In this document: positions 32,206 through 40,470 of the stretch, piece after piece
How the letters are laid out: each line of letters begins with the position of its first letter
How positions within the stretch are numbered: position 1 is the stretch's first letter
DNA from: Ga0074139 sp964515195
GTDB lineage: Bacteria > Bdellovibrionota > Bdellovibrionia > Bdellovibrionales > Bdellovibrionaceae
Length of the DNA: 49,198 bases
Direction: 5' to 3'
Assembly: GCA_964515195.1 (NCBI GenBank)
Contig: CAZETK010000020.1
Span: forward strand, 1-49,198
Position numbers and translations under genes: made by a program
The notes under the pieces: generated by a model
Told to the model about the DNA's origin: nothing
Seen by the model: only the letters and a program-made list of their open reading frames with translations
The model's database searches: none

Positions 32206-33359
32206 GGCTCTCCCCGCTCTTTCTCATATTCCTTTAATGCGCTTTCCAGGCGTGTGCTAGCAGGGGCCCGATTTCTGAGTTTGCGGTCTTTAATCTTTAA
32301 GAACAGACTGACATCCCAAATCCGCAGTTCGTCATTCAATTCACTAATTTCCTTCAGTTTTTCGTAGTAATGAAGCGCGCTCGTGATTTTAGATTTACGT
32401 GTTAATTCGCGCATAATGCCAACTTGGGAAGCTAAGTTCACAGAAGCTTGCGTTTGTGTTATCAACTTAGTCAGTTTCGCATCAGAGGGAGCAAGTTCAT
32501 ACTCCGTCAATAAACACAAATCCTGTGCGCCCCACTCACACATTTTTTGCGATAATACTGTTTTAACATCCTTATCCTGTTCATTTTGAAAGCGATAATA
32601 GTAAGCCAATGCCTTTTCTTGAGGATTTTGCGTTCGCCATAACCGTTCTTCAATCTGGGCGCGAGTTTCCTCACTATCATCTTTCTTCAGTAAGGCGCGA
32701 GCCACCAATGTATCCATTTTTTCCGAACTCGAACTAGACCCAGTCCACTCAAGAGCGTCGACATATTCCACCATAGAAAGCGAGAAGATAAGTAAAGCAA
32801 ACAAACCCAAAATCATATAGGTGCGGGCGAGAGTGCGAATGCGAGCTTGATCCCACGTTGGACCTGATTTTCGCCCCGAAAAGGCTAATGCAGTCCCTAG
32901 CTTTTCGACAACCATCGTATCGGAGACCCGATCATGCCAGGCGCGGCCCAATCGGTGAGAAATGACTTCCAACAGGGGCAGTCCGCCTAAAAACCAGGAC
33001 AAAGTGTAAAATGTGGCTCTCATCAAGCATTGATTCCATGTTAATTCTGGATTCAATGACCTAACTCGCAACCCAAGAGCGGATTGCCCGGGAGTGGCTT
33101 TAAAGAAATAAACGAAACCAGTTTGAACAACGATAAAAGTCAAAGTCGCCAGAATAGCAACTTGAAACCAAGTGGTGGAATTAAACCCCTGGGCATATTC
33201 TAAACGCAATTCGCGAATATGGTAGGCAGGAACAAAAGAAACAAGTGGCGCCAAAAGAGCGAAATCAATCAGTGCCGCAAAAAAACGAACAGAGGCAAGG
33301 GCTGGAACGATCCGATTAGCCGAATCCGAGGAATGATGGGATAAGTCTTCAATGACCAT
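32202..33359 (-). CDS. RDD-family membrane protein with helical C-terminal domain
   Basis: 385 residues. Residues about 20-160 form the RDD module: VRFFAALIDFALLAPL (R and D), a second hydrophobic segment with FVVQTGFVYFF, and GRAWHDRVSDTMVV with the terminal Asp. A further membrane helix (about 181-200) is followed by about 180 hydrophilic helical residues with TPR-like pairs (ALAYYYRFQNEQ; LHYYEKLKEISE). Membrane topology would put this part on one face of the membrane. It lies between the single-TM protein and the rhomboid, in one operon. The combination suggests a complex or substrate relation with the rhomboid, by inference. Confidence 0.78.
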   Translation of the reverse strand: MVIEDLSHHSSDSANRIVPALASVRFFAALIDFALLAPLVSFVPAYHIRELRLEYAQGFNSTTWFQVAILATLTFIVVQTGFVYFFKATPGQSALGLRVRSLNPELTWNQCLMRATFYTLSWFLGGLPLLEVISHRLGRAWHDRVSDTMVVEKLGTALAFSGRKSGPTWDQARIRTLARTYMILGLFALLIFSLSMVEYVDALEWTGSSSSSEKMDTLVARALLKKDDSEETRAQIEERLWRTQNPQEKALAYYYRFQNEQDKDVKTVLSQKMCEWGAQDLCLLTEYELAPSDAKLTKLITQTQASVNLASQVGIMRELTRKSKITSALHYYEKLKEISELNDELRIWDVSLFLKIKDRKLRNRAPASTRLESALKEYEKERGEP

Positions 33360-33386
33360 GAGGACTTATCGGCTGAGTGTAAATTC

Positions 33387-33971
33387 TTACTGAGTCAAGA
33401 AATGGAGTTTTGTGACTTTCTGAAGGTTAGCTAGACCAAAGATAGCACTTCCGACAGGTTTGCCCTGCTTATCAAGAAGGCGGTAAATTTCTTTGTCTTG
33501 CTCAGAGCGCTCTAACTCCACTCGTTCAAACTGAATCGACCAGGCACTTTTGTATGACTCTAGAAATTCATCACGATTTTTAAGCTCAACGGGTTTATTC
33601 ATGTCCAAACTGGAAATCTGCGAGCCCTGACGGGTCATCTTCACCTCACCCTGTAAAACACCAAAAAGAAGGTCATCAAGTTTGTTCGGTGGTTCAGCAA
33701 CTTGTCCCGGTCGGACGCTGGATTTTTGTAAAGCTTGCGCCCAGTTGTGCTCCCACTGAATTTGTTTTTCTAAATCTTCCGTTGGAACGCTGGCCACTCC
33801 TCGGGCCTGATCTGTTTTTTGAGATGCCGTGAGGATCCACTCGTTAAGGGACAATGTTACGACTAGGACTGAAAGAATGGACAAAGGAATCACAGCTTTT
33901 TGTTGAAGTGCCCGCCTCATATTTTCAACTCGTCTGGACTTCGACTTCGGAAACTGAAGAATCTTAGCCAT
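33387..33971 (-). CDS. Single-pass membrane protein of unknown function
   Basis: 194 residues. A basic start (MAKILQFPKSKSRRVENMRR) precedes one hydrophobic helix (about 27-45), giving a type II or signal-anchor topology with a periplasmic tail of about 140 residues (QGEVKMTRQGSQISSLD, then a C-terminal beta-like segment GKPVGSAIFGLANLQKVTKLHF). GGGGGAG stands six bases before the ATG. It is the first gene of the unit that continues with the RDD and rhomboid genes after 27 bp. Confidence 0.7.
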   Translation of the reverse strand: MAKILQFPKSKSRRVENMRRALQQKAVIPLSILSVLVVTLSLNEWILTASQKTDQARGVASVPTEDLEKQIQWEHNWAQALQKSSVRPGQVAEPPNKLDDLLFGVLQGEVKMTRQGSQISSLDMNKPVELKNRDEFLESYKSAWSIQFERVELERSEQDKEIYRLLDKQGKPVGSAIFGLANLQKVTKLHFLTQ

Positions 33972-34094
33972 TCATCTCCCCCATCCATTCTATAATGCTT
34001 ATTAACTTCATTGTAGCGCGACTTCTTGCCGTATGTGTCTATAATCTTTTTGACGTATCACTTTGGTACTGTAAATGGAGACGACATGGTCACA

Positions 34095-34130
34095 AAGACA
34101 AATAGCCAGTCATTCCTGGCTATTTGTCTT
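34095..34130 (-). terminator. Strong hairpin, terminator of the Fis-like gene
   Basis: Perfect 15-bp inverted repeat, AAGACAAATAGCCAG (34095-34109) and CTGGCTATTTGTCTT (34116-34130), 6-nt loop, 61 bp after the minus-strand stop at 34191. On the minus strand the stem ends in TATTTGTCTTTG, moderately T-rich. It is close to symmetric and might act in both directions. Confidence 0.7.
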
Positions 34131-34190
34131 AAGTATAATTCTTTTCAACCGGCTCGAACGATCATCTGCCAGTCAATCAAAGTATTTGGC

Positions 34191-34625
34191 TTACGCCGCC
34201 ATTACTTTCTTCTTACGGGCCACGTTGGGATCAATTTGATACTGTTTTACTTTTCGATAAAGGGTCGCACGTCCGATTCCTAAAGCTTTTGCGGCCTCCG
34301 TGAGATTGCCTTTGTATTGAAGGATTGCATTCTCGATGGCCTTTGCTTCCAAATCATCCATCTTTTGGATAGGAGACACTGAAGGGCTTGAAGTTGGAAA
34401 TGATACGACATTATTGGTGTAACTTGTATTCAGAGGATTGGATCCACCGGAAAGGGCCGGGACACCTTGAACAAGTTGCTGGCGGAAGAAAGGACTATCA
34501 AGCCCACCTCTCCACTGCTCCGGAGAAAAAGTTTGTACAATACATTCATGACCTTCAAAGTGCTTCTTGTTGTTTTCAAGAAAGTCATGATTGTCACTCA
34601 CCATGATGACTATAGAACGAGACAT
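34191..34625 (-). CDS. Fis-type HTH DNA-binding protein with degenerate N-terminal domain
   Basis: 144 residues. Residues 1-45 (MSRSIVIMVSDNHDFLENNKKHF) look like the remnant of a receiver domain without the phosphorylation Asp pattern. A Ser/Pro/Asn linker (about 50-92) leads to a Fis/NtrC-C-terminal helix-turn-helix at about 95-132 (AIENAILQYKGNLTEAAKALGIGRATLYRKVKQY). The AAA+ domain of sigma-54 activators is missing, so it is not a classical enhancer-binding protein. ATG 34625 follows GGGAGG; the longer frame to 34679 has no such site. Flanked downstream by the hairpin at 34095-34130. Confidence 0.8.
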   Translation of the reverse strand: MSRSIVIMVSDNHDFLENNKKHFEGHECIVQTFSPEQWRGGLDSPFFRQQLVQGVPALSGGSNPLNTSYTNNVVSFPTSSPSVSPIQKMDDLEAKAIENAILQYKGNLTEAAKALGIGRATLYRKVKQYQIDPNVARKKKVMAA

Positions 34626-34773
34626 GTGTCCTCCCTTAATTGTGTCAAATCGAATCGAAAACGTGTTCACATGACTCATCGGCGCTTCATTGTGAGAATA
34701 GAGGCTGGGTTATAAAAATTAGACCAAGGTCTTCAAATTAAAACCTTGGCCCAGGAAGTGGTTTGGTTTTTCA

Positions 34774-34805
34774 TAAAAAAAGGCGAGACCTCATTCCGGT
34801 TCGCC
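34774..34805 (-). terminator. Rho-independent terminator of the acidic-protein gene
   Basis: On the minus strand GGCGAACC ... GGT(c)TCGCC forms a stem with one bulge and a 7-nt loop, immediately followed by a run of seven or more T (plus-strand A tract at 34774-34781). It lies about 60 bp after the stop at 34866. Confidence 0.85.
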
Positions 34806-34865
34806 CCAGAGACAAGGGCTTAAGTCTATAAAAGATTTTAGCCCCTATTTATGCAGAAATCAGAT

Positions 34866-35441
34866 CTATCGTCGACCTGATTTGATTTTAAGCTGAAGCT
34901 TAGAGATCAGGTGTACGGCCATTTTTTCTTGAACCTTACACATCTTAAGCTCGTCACGGCGGTAAGAACGCTGAGAGGGAGTTAAAGTTCCCGTCTCAAG
35001 CTCCATTTCATAATCCATTTTGGAAGAACGAATGCCTTCCAACTCTTTTGTTTGTTGCTTGAACAACTTTGTAACACCAGAAAGAGGAGCCACTTCAATC
35101 CACTCTTCTTTGCTGCGGTACCAACTTACCATACGTAGAAAGCGAGCTTTATTTTTAGCCAATGTGAAGCGTGGGAACTGATCTTCGTTAAGATCTAAGA
35201 TGTTTTCAATTTCATCCAACTGGCCCATATCATCTTGTTCTTCATCCAAACTCATGGAGTTGGACTGAGCCTCGCTGTCCATGGCCTCGAGGGCTGCGAC
35301 TTCTTCATCAGAGGCAGAAAACTGATCGGCAGGCGCTTCATTCTCATTGTCACCATCAGTTTCTAAGTCAAGATCATTCTCTAGCTCGTCTGCTAAGGCT
35401 GTATTAATAGTTCCAGGTGTGGCGTTTTGCGTATTTGACAT
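34866..35441 (-). CDS. Acidic protein of unknown function
   Basis: 191 residues. The first 85 residues are extremely acidic (LENDLDLETDGDNENE, then SLDEEQDDMGQLDEIENIL) and probably disordered. The second half is helical and basic (LMKMCKVQEKMAVHLISKLQLKIKSGRR in outline), including FPRFTLAKNKARFLRMVSWYRSKEEW. The reversal of charge could allow self-association or nucleic-acid contact. A strong terminator follows; GGGGGAAAT precedes the ATG. No family recognised. Confidence 0.7.
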   Translation of the reverse strand: MSNTQNATPGTINTALADELENDLDLETDGDNENEAPADQFSASDEEVAALEAMDSEAQSNSMSLDEEQDDMGQLDEIENILDLNEDQFPRFTLAKNKARFLRMVSWYRSKEEWIEVAPLSGVTKLFKQQTKELEGIRSSKMDYEMELETGTLTPSQRSYRRDELKMCKVQEKMAVHLISKLQLKIKSGRR

Positions 35442-35798
35442 TTATTTCCCCCATTAGCGAACACAAGGTATACCCCATAAAGGGCTGTTGACACAAGATG
35501 GCAATGGGTAAAAAGCGACCTGATTTGATCTATTAGCTTCAAAAGCGGACCACATTAAAGCTTCGAGGCCAATAATAACGATCAAATCAGGCCGCCATAA
35601 AATTAATGCAACACGAAATTTCTTCGAACTTTTTCAGAGACGAAATGACCCTGTCAAAGCTTCACAAAATTTCAAATTGCGAAGCCTATGCCATCGGAGT
35701 GGTGACAAAATGTCGCCTACATTTGTGACGATGATAAAGGCACTCGAGCTTAGCGGATAGCGAAATTGAAATGTTACTAATTAAGAAGTCTTTAAGAG
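35442..35798. other. 357-bp gene-free interval with long-range inverted repeat
   Basis: It contains the perfect 12-bp arms CCTGATTTGATC (35519-35530) and GATCAAATCAGG (35580-35591) enclosing 49 bp, a GCTTC...GAAGC pair near 35655-35685, and an imperfect hairpin near 35701-35730 (GACAAAATGT/ACATTTGT). CGACCTGATTTGAT recurs exactly at 34873-34886, inside the end of the acidic-protein gene. No protein-coding frame with a ribosome site is seen. An sRNA is possible but not supported by a terminator. Confidence 0.5.
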
Positions 35799-36287
35799 CT
35801 AAAGGCCATTCACATAATTGATAATTGCACGTACTTGATTGAGATCTGCTTTAGCGCGTTTAATAAGCTGTATGGCGTCCATCTGTTTCACTCGGCCATA
35901 CTTTAATTTTTCACATAATAGACCTTCAAGAGGATCTGTTTTCATATAAACATTCCGATGCTGAGGCCAAAGATTTCGAATCTCATTTGATCCCCCCATG
36001 CACAGAGGAATGTAGTGATCAATCTTGTAGGAGTTCCGATCTCTTGCGATGGAGTAACCATACTTGGCATCGTAAATACTGATAACCCGCCACTTAGTTT
36101 CAACTTGAACATTACGCTCGCAGTACTTGATTTGTTCGGGATAACGGAAGCGATCTTGATTTAGGCAAAGACTGCCTGGAGTAAGACTGGGATCTGGTCG
36201 CAATGGATAACTCTGGGCCCAACTGATTTGAATTGTAGCTAAAAGCACGGATACAACAGTGGACAGCTTAAGCATCAACTTTTTCAA
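35799..36287 (-). CDS. Exported HNH-type nuclease-like protein
   Basis: 162 residues with a signal peptide (MKKLMLKLSTVVSVLLATIQISWAQ, cleavage after WA). The mature domain has the HNH-like pattern YKIDHYIPLCMGGSNEIRN, then NLWPQHRNVYMKTDPLEG, resembling the DH...P...GGSN...NLWPQ arrangement of His-Asn-His endonucleases. Three or more cysteines (SLCLN, YCERN, PLCMG, LLCEK) suggest disulfides, consistent with export. A secreted nuclease could degrade environmental or prey DNA; that is inference. The ATG follows GGGGGAAG. Confidence 0.75.
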   Translation of the reverse strand: MKKLMLKLSTVVSVLLATIQISWAQSYPLRPDPSLTPGSLCLNQDRFRYPEQIKYCERNVQVETKWRVISIYDAKYGYSIARDRNSYKIDHYIPLCMGGSNEIRNLWPQHRNVYMKTDPLEGLLCEKLKYGRVKQMDAIQLIKRAKADLNQVRAIINYVNGL

Positions 36288-36519
36288 TTTTCTTCCCCCG
36301 ATAGTGAAACATTTACGGTGTTTCGTAGAAACGCTGAACCCTATTTTCAGCTTATATAAAGGTCAGCGAGGAGTTTTCCTCATCTCTGAAGCAGATGCAA
36401 CTAGGTTTCGAGGAAATTTTACGAATTTCTGACGCATCCAATCTCACAATTTCAGCTTCACCCTCGCTTATAAAAAATACAGGATAGTATTTGGAGCCAA
36501 TCTCGGATATTCCAAACCC

Positions 36520-37446
36520 ATGAAAATTTTAAAATTTTTTGTTTTTGTGCTCTGGAGTTTAAGTTGTTTGGCACAGGCCCATGAAGAGAGAATTCTGAAC
36601 CTCACTAATGGTTCAAAATTGTATCTCATCACCTCTTTTCCCCAATCCGTTGATAGTCGGCCAACCCTGATATTCATGCCTGGCATCTTTAGAGGCTATT
36701 TAGCGCAAGAGCGTTTCCTTGAAAATTTAAATCAAATGAACATTAATTGGATCTCTATCCACTTCACGCGTCATCCCGAATCCATCGTAGCGGGATCCAA
36801 TGTATGGAACGGTCTTGTCAACTCGCCCAGTCTGGCACAAGAAGTTCTTGCCGTTAAAGAAGCCTTCAAAATCAGAAAGCCCCTGGTGGTTTCTTTGTCT
36901 TACAGTGCAAGTGTGACTCCGCACTTAGACCCTAATGAGTTCCCAGTTGTCATTGAGACGGCCCCCATGGGCCGCGCCGATGAAACTCTGCCCCCTACGC
37001 CCGTAGGAAGCTGGAACCCCTGGATGGCTTTTTTCCCGGCATTTGGAAGTTGGATGAACATGACGGCCGAGTATTGGGGCTATCGTTACTATTGGATGAT
37101 GAAGGTCTTTGAGCTTACAAAGCTGCATCCCCGTTACCAAATGCAAACATATCCTATTGCTGAAGGTTTAGCTCAATTGGCCTACTCTTCCCGTCATTTT
37201 GATTTACGTAATCAGGATTTTCAAAAGGGACCCAAGCGATTTTGGATTCTCGGCGAAAACGAAATGGCAGCCCGAAAAGATATTCAGCGCGAAGCGATCT
37301 CTCTTTATCGAGAAGCGAAGCCCGCTCATAAAGACGCCATGATTATCATCCCGAAGGCCGGGCATAATGTACCATTAGAAGCGCCCGAAGCTTATGCACA
37401 TGCATTGAATACAATTTTGATGTCAGTTGCCAAGGTTGCAAAATAA
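36520..37446 (+). CDS. Exported alpha/beta-hydrolase-like protein with degenerate nucleophile elbow
   Basis: 308 residues with a signal peptide (MKILKFFVFVLWSLSCLAQA, possible cleavage after QA). The fold is suggested by TLIFMPGIFRGY (oxyanion region), a nucleophile elbow V-S125-L-S127-Y-S129 in place of GxSxG, and a C-terminal histidine in KAGHNVPLEAPE (H282). Serine substitutes for both glycines of the elbow, so activity is uncertain. The sulfatase gene begins 16 bp downstream, suggesting a shared transcript and an envelope role. Confidence 0.68.
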   Translation: MKILKFFVFVLWSLSCLAQAHEERILNLTNGSKLYLITSFPQSVDSRPTLIFMPGIFRGYLAQERFLENLNQMNINWISIHFTRHPESIVAGSNVWNGLVNSPSLAQEVLAVKEAFKIRKPLVVSLSYSASVTPHLDPNEFPVVIETAPMGRADETLPPTPVGSWNPWMAFFPAFGSWMNMTAEYWGYRYYWMMKVFELTKLHPRYQMQTYPIAEGLAQLAYSSRHFDLRNQDFQKGPKRFWILGENEMAARKDIQREAISLYREAKPAHKDAMIIIPKAGHNVPLEAPEAYAHALNTILMSVAKVAK

Positions 37447-37461
37447 AGTCAAAATTACACC

Positions 37462-39300
37462 ATGAAACTGCGAACCTATTGGCACTGGTGCATACGATAT
37501 TTAGCTGTTAACACCGTTATCGCGTGTGCGATCTCGATTCTTTACATGGCTACGCCTTCTACGAGTCCTGATACTGTCGGTGCAGCCTTATTTACACTGC
37601 CTTATTTCGTGGGTCACTTTGGACTTTTGATGCTCTTGCTTCTTTCACCCGTGTTGTTATTAGGAATACTGCTTCCATTCAAGGCTACGATGCTGATCGC
37701 TGGCCTTTATGCCGCCTTTTTGCAAGTTTTGCTTTTTGTCGACACCTTCGTGTATCAACAATACCGCTTTCACATTAATCTTTTTGTTCTCGATCTTTTT
37801 TTTAACGGTCAAGGTCAGATCATTTCATTCTCTTGGTATCTATGGTCTTTGGTAATTGGAATTATTATCGGCCTCTTTGCCGTTCAAATATGGCTGGCCT
37901 GGCATTTTAGTAACCGATTACAAAAGGTTTCAGTGATCAAAAACTCTGGCAAGGTGGCCTCGATTTGGTTTATCTGTTTGTTGGTTTCCCATGTTATTCA
38001 TATTTTCGCTGACGGTATGTTTTACCGACCCATCACCAAAATTGGATTTATTCCGCCTTTTGCGGTTCCCGCCAATGCTCAAGAAACGCTTGTGAAGTAT
38101 GGCTGGGTCGATGTCGAGAAGCACAAGCAACAAGCTCTTATCTCTTTTAAAGAAAATGCAGGTGGAGTGGTAGCCTACCCGCTTGAAGAACTAAACTGCA
38201 AGGGTCCCCAAGAAAAACTTAATGTTCTTTTTATCATGGTGGATTCTCTGCGTTACGATCACCTATCGGCGGTCGCAATGCCTAGGGCTCACGCCTTATC
38301 TGAAAAGTCAGTCATCTTTGAAAAGCACTTCAGTGGAAGCAACTCCACCCGCGGCGGAGTCTTCAGTTTTTTTTACGGACTTCCTCCCCTTTACTTTGAA
38401 AAATTTCGCGAAAGCCATGTAGCGCCCGTGATGATGGATTTATTCCGTCGATATGACTATCAGTTAGGAATTTACTCGAGTGCTCCTTTGACAAAGCCCG
38501 AATTTGATCAAACAGTCTTTGCGAGCATTCCTGATCTTCGGAAGAAATCAAAAGCCCAGCCAGCTCATCTACGAGACCAAGAGATCACGGATGAGTTTAT
38601 CAATTTTGTCGAGCAAAGAGATTTCGAAAAACCATTTTTCGGATTCTTGTTCTATGACTCAGCCCATGAGTTTGATTACAATCCAAAGCATGTCCCTTTT
38701 ACTCCCCACCTCACTGATATTAATTATTTTGCACTTAACAATGATACTGACCCCACCCTTTTTCTGAACCGCTATAAGAACAGCACGCATTACATTGACA
38801 CTTTAATCGGTCGCGTAATTGATTACTTAGAGCAAAAAGGACTATTACAAAATACCATCGTAGTTTTTTCAAGCGACCACGGAAAAGAATTTAATGATAA
38901 TAAACTTAATTACTGGGGTCATAATTCTAATTTTACGGACGCCCAAACCCACGTTCCATTTTTTATTTACTGGCCTGGGAAAAACAACCATTCCAAGGTG
39001 GAGCATTGGACCTCCCACTACGATATGCCCGCCACCTTCGCTCAAGAGCTTTTCCAATGTGACAACAAAGCTGCAAATTACAGTAGCGGAGATAATCTTT
39101 TCCGACATCAGGGCCATCACTGGATTCTTCATGGAACATACGGAGATTTTGGAATCAGGCTTCCAGACCACTTTATCGTCATAAAAAATACAGGCGGCTA
39201 TGAAATCCTGGATCCCACTTATCGCCCTATTGAAAAGTCAGAGATTCCAACGGAAGCCTATCAGCACGCCTTGAGCGAAATGCGCAGATTCTATAAATAA
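37462..39300 (+). CDS. Inner-membrane sulfatase-fold protein, YejM/PbgA (LapC)-like
   Basis: 612 residues. The first ~215 residues contain about five membrane helices (DUF3413-like), followed by a periplasmic alkaline-phosphatase/sulfatase fold. Putative metal ligands are D261 in IMVDSLRYDHL, the nucleophile-position T296 in GSNSTRGGVFSFFYGLPP and D472-H473 in FSSDHGKEFND, all retained. The architecture and FYGLPP motif match the YejM family, which in enterobacteria controls LPS synthesis through LapB and LpxC. LtaS-like enzymes are the alternative, but the N-terminal region and Gram-negative envelope favour YejM. No clear ribosome site; 15 bp after the hydrolase. The end overlaps the next gene by 10 bp. 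Confidence 0.8.
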   Translation: MKLRTYWHWCIRYLAVNTVIACAISILYMATPSTSPDTVGAALFTLPYFVGHFGLLMLLLLSPVLLLGILLPFKATMLIAGLYAAFLQVLLFVDTFVYQQYRFHINLFVLDLFFNGQGQIISFSWYLWSLVIGIIIGLFAVQIWLAWHFSNRLQKVSVIKNSGKVASIWFICLLVSHVIHIFADGMFYRPITKIGFIPPFAVPANAQETLVKYGWVDVEKHKQQALISFKENAGGVVAYPLEELNCKGPQEKLNVLFIMVDSLRYDHLSAVAMPRAHALSEKSVIFEKHFSGSNSTRGGVFSFFYGLPPLYFEKFRESHVAPVMMDLFRRYDYQLGIYSSAPLTKPEFDQTVFASIPDLRKKSKAQPAHLRDQEITDEFINFVEQRDFEKPFFGFLFYDSAHEFDYNPKHVPFTPHLTDINYFALNNDTDPTLFLNRYKNSTHYIDTLIGRVIDYLEQKGLLQNTIVVFSSDHGKEFNDNKLNYWGHNSNFTDAQTHVPFFIYWPGKNNHSKVEHWTSHYDMPATFAQELFQCDNKAANYSSGDNLFRHQGHHWILHGTYGDFGIRLPDHFIVIKNTGGYEILDPTYRPIEKSEIPTEAYQHALSEMRRFYK

Positions 39301-40319
39301 AGGGATTCACCAGGCTTCAAAGTTTTGAATTTCTCAGAAGGAACTTTGAGTTTTTCAAGAGCCGCTTTCAAATCCAGTTCGGATTGACCGAAAGGCTCGT
39401 CAGCCAGTTGAAAAGTGTCAAAGTGCATTGCGGCTGAAAGTTCGGATTTTAAATCCAAATGGGCCTGCACAGCCTCTTCAGGATTCATATGGCTGTACTT
39501 CATAAACCACCGGGGCTCATAGGCGCCGATAGGGAGAATGGCAAGATCCATAGGTCCATACCGTTCGGCGGCCTCGTGAAAGTGCCGGGCATAACCAGTA
39601 TCCCCAGCAAAATAAATTTTCTTTCCCTTATAAATAACGATAAAAGCGCCCCAAAGACTCTCGTCTCGATCGAATAGACCGCGAGCTGACCAATGCTGGC
39701 AGGGTGTAAAGATCACTTTTAGATCATCACCAAGATCAATTTCTTGCCACCAATCCATTTCCTCAACCGATGAAATACCGAATTTAGCTAATGTTTGCTT
39801 ATCACCTAGAGGAACAAATATTCGAGGGTTGAATTTTTGATGCAGATTGAGCAAAGTTTTTTCATCCATGTGGTCATAATGATTATGACTAACAAGAACG
39901 CCATGAATCGGTGGAAGTAAATCAAAGGGCAAAGGGGGATTATAAACCCGCCGAGGCCCAGCCCAGGTAAATGGACTTGCTCGCTCAGACCAAATCGGAT
40001 CTGTCAGAAAATTTTTATCAGGCGTTTGAATCAAGAATGTAGAATGATTCACGTAGGTAATAGCCACGGATAAGCCTGGCGGAATTCGGGGAAGACTCTT
40101 TAAGGATGTAACTGGAATCTGCTTAGGCCAAACCGGCTTACTTCGACCAAACTGCCACTTTAAAACATCCCAAAAATTCTTCTTATCAGAAGACTCAGGA
40201 TTAAAAAAATTCTTTCCATGAAAGTGATCAGAGACCGGATACCGCCCCTTGAAAGCGCAAGACAACGCCAGCGATAATAACAACAATATTCCGACAGAGA
40301 GGACGATTTTTTTCATCAT
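39291..40319 (-). CDS. NAPE-PLD-like metallo-beta-lactamase-fold lipoprotein
   Basis: 342 residues. The signal peptide MMKKIVLSVGILLLLSLALSC ends in a lipobox (ALSC21). The mature part is a metallo-beta-lactamase fold of the phospholipase D-like (YtnP/NAPE-PLD) branch: VNHSTFLIQT, HNHYDHMD for two metals, CQHWSARG, then FAGDTGYARHF and a final AMHFDTF. Family members cleave N-acylphosphatidylethanolamine or related phosphodiesters, but bacterial substrates are poorly known. It is convergent with the YejM-like gene, the stop codons overlapping by 10 bp. A phospholipid role next to an LPS regulator is suggestive only. Confidence 0.85.
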   Translation of the reverse strand: MMKKIVLSVGILLLLSLALSCAFKGRYPVSDHFHGKNFFNPESSDKKNFWDVLKWQFGRSKPVWPKQIPVTSLKSLPRIPPGLSVAITYVNHSTFLIQTPDKNFLTDPIWSERASPFTWAGPRRVYNPPLPFDLLPPIHGVLVSHNHYDHMDEKTLLNLHQKFNPRIFVPLGDKQTLAKFGISSVEEMDWWQEIDLGDDLKVIFTPCQHWSARGLFDRDESLWGAFIVIYKGKKIYFAGDTGYARHFHEAAERYGPMDLAILPIGAYEPRWFMKYSHMNPEEAVQAHLDLKSELSAAMHFDTFQLADEPFGQSELDLKAALEKLKVPSEKFKTLKPGESLYL

Positions 40320-40470
40320 AGGACTATTCTGTCTGCAATTTCAGAATTAAGCAGCCTCTTTCTAAGATTTAACCCACCCATCCAATGTCGCCTCTTCTCT
40401 CCTCTCAGCGCACTCGGGCTGGTTGGAAAGCCTTAAAAACCCAGACACGGACTCCAAATAAGTAAAGTGC

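Noticed and set aside
34026..34283. 85-codon plus-strand ORF over the hairpin at 34095
   Set aside because: Overlaps the terminator and the Fis-like gene on the other strand; no ribosome site.
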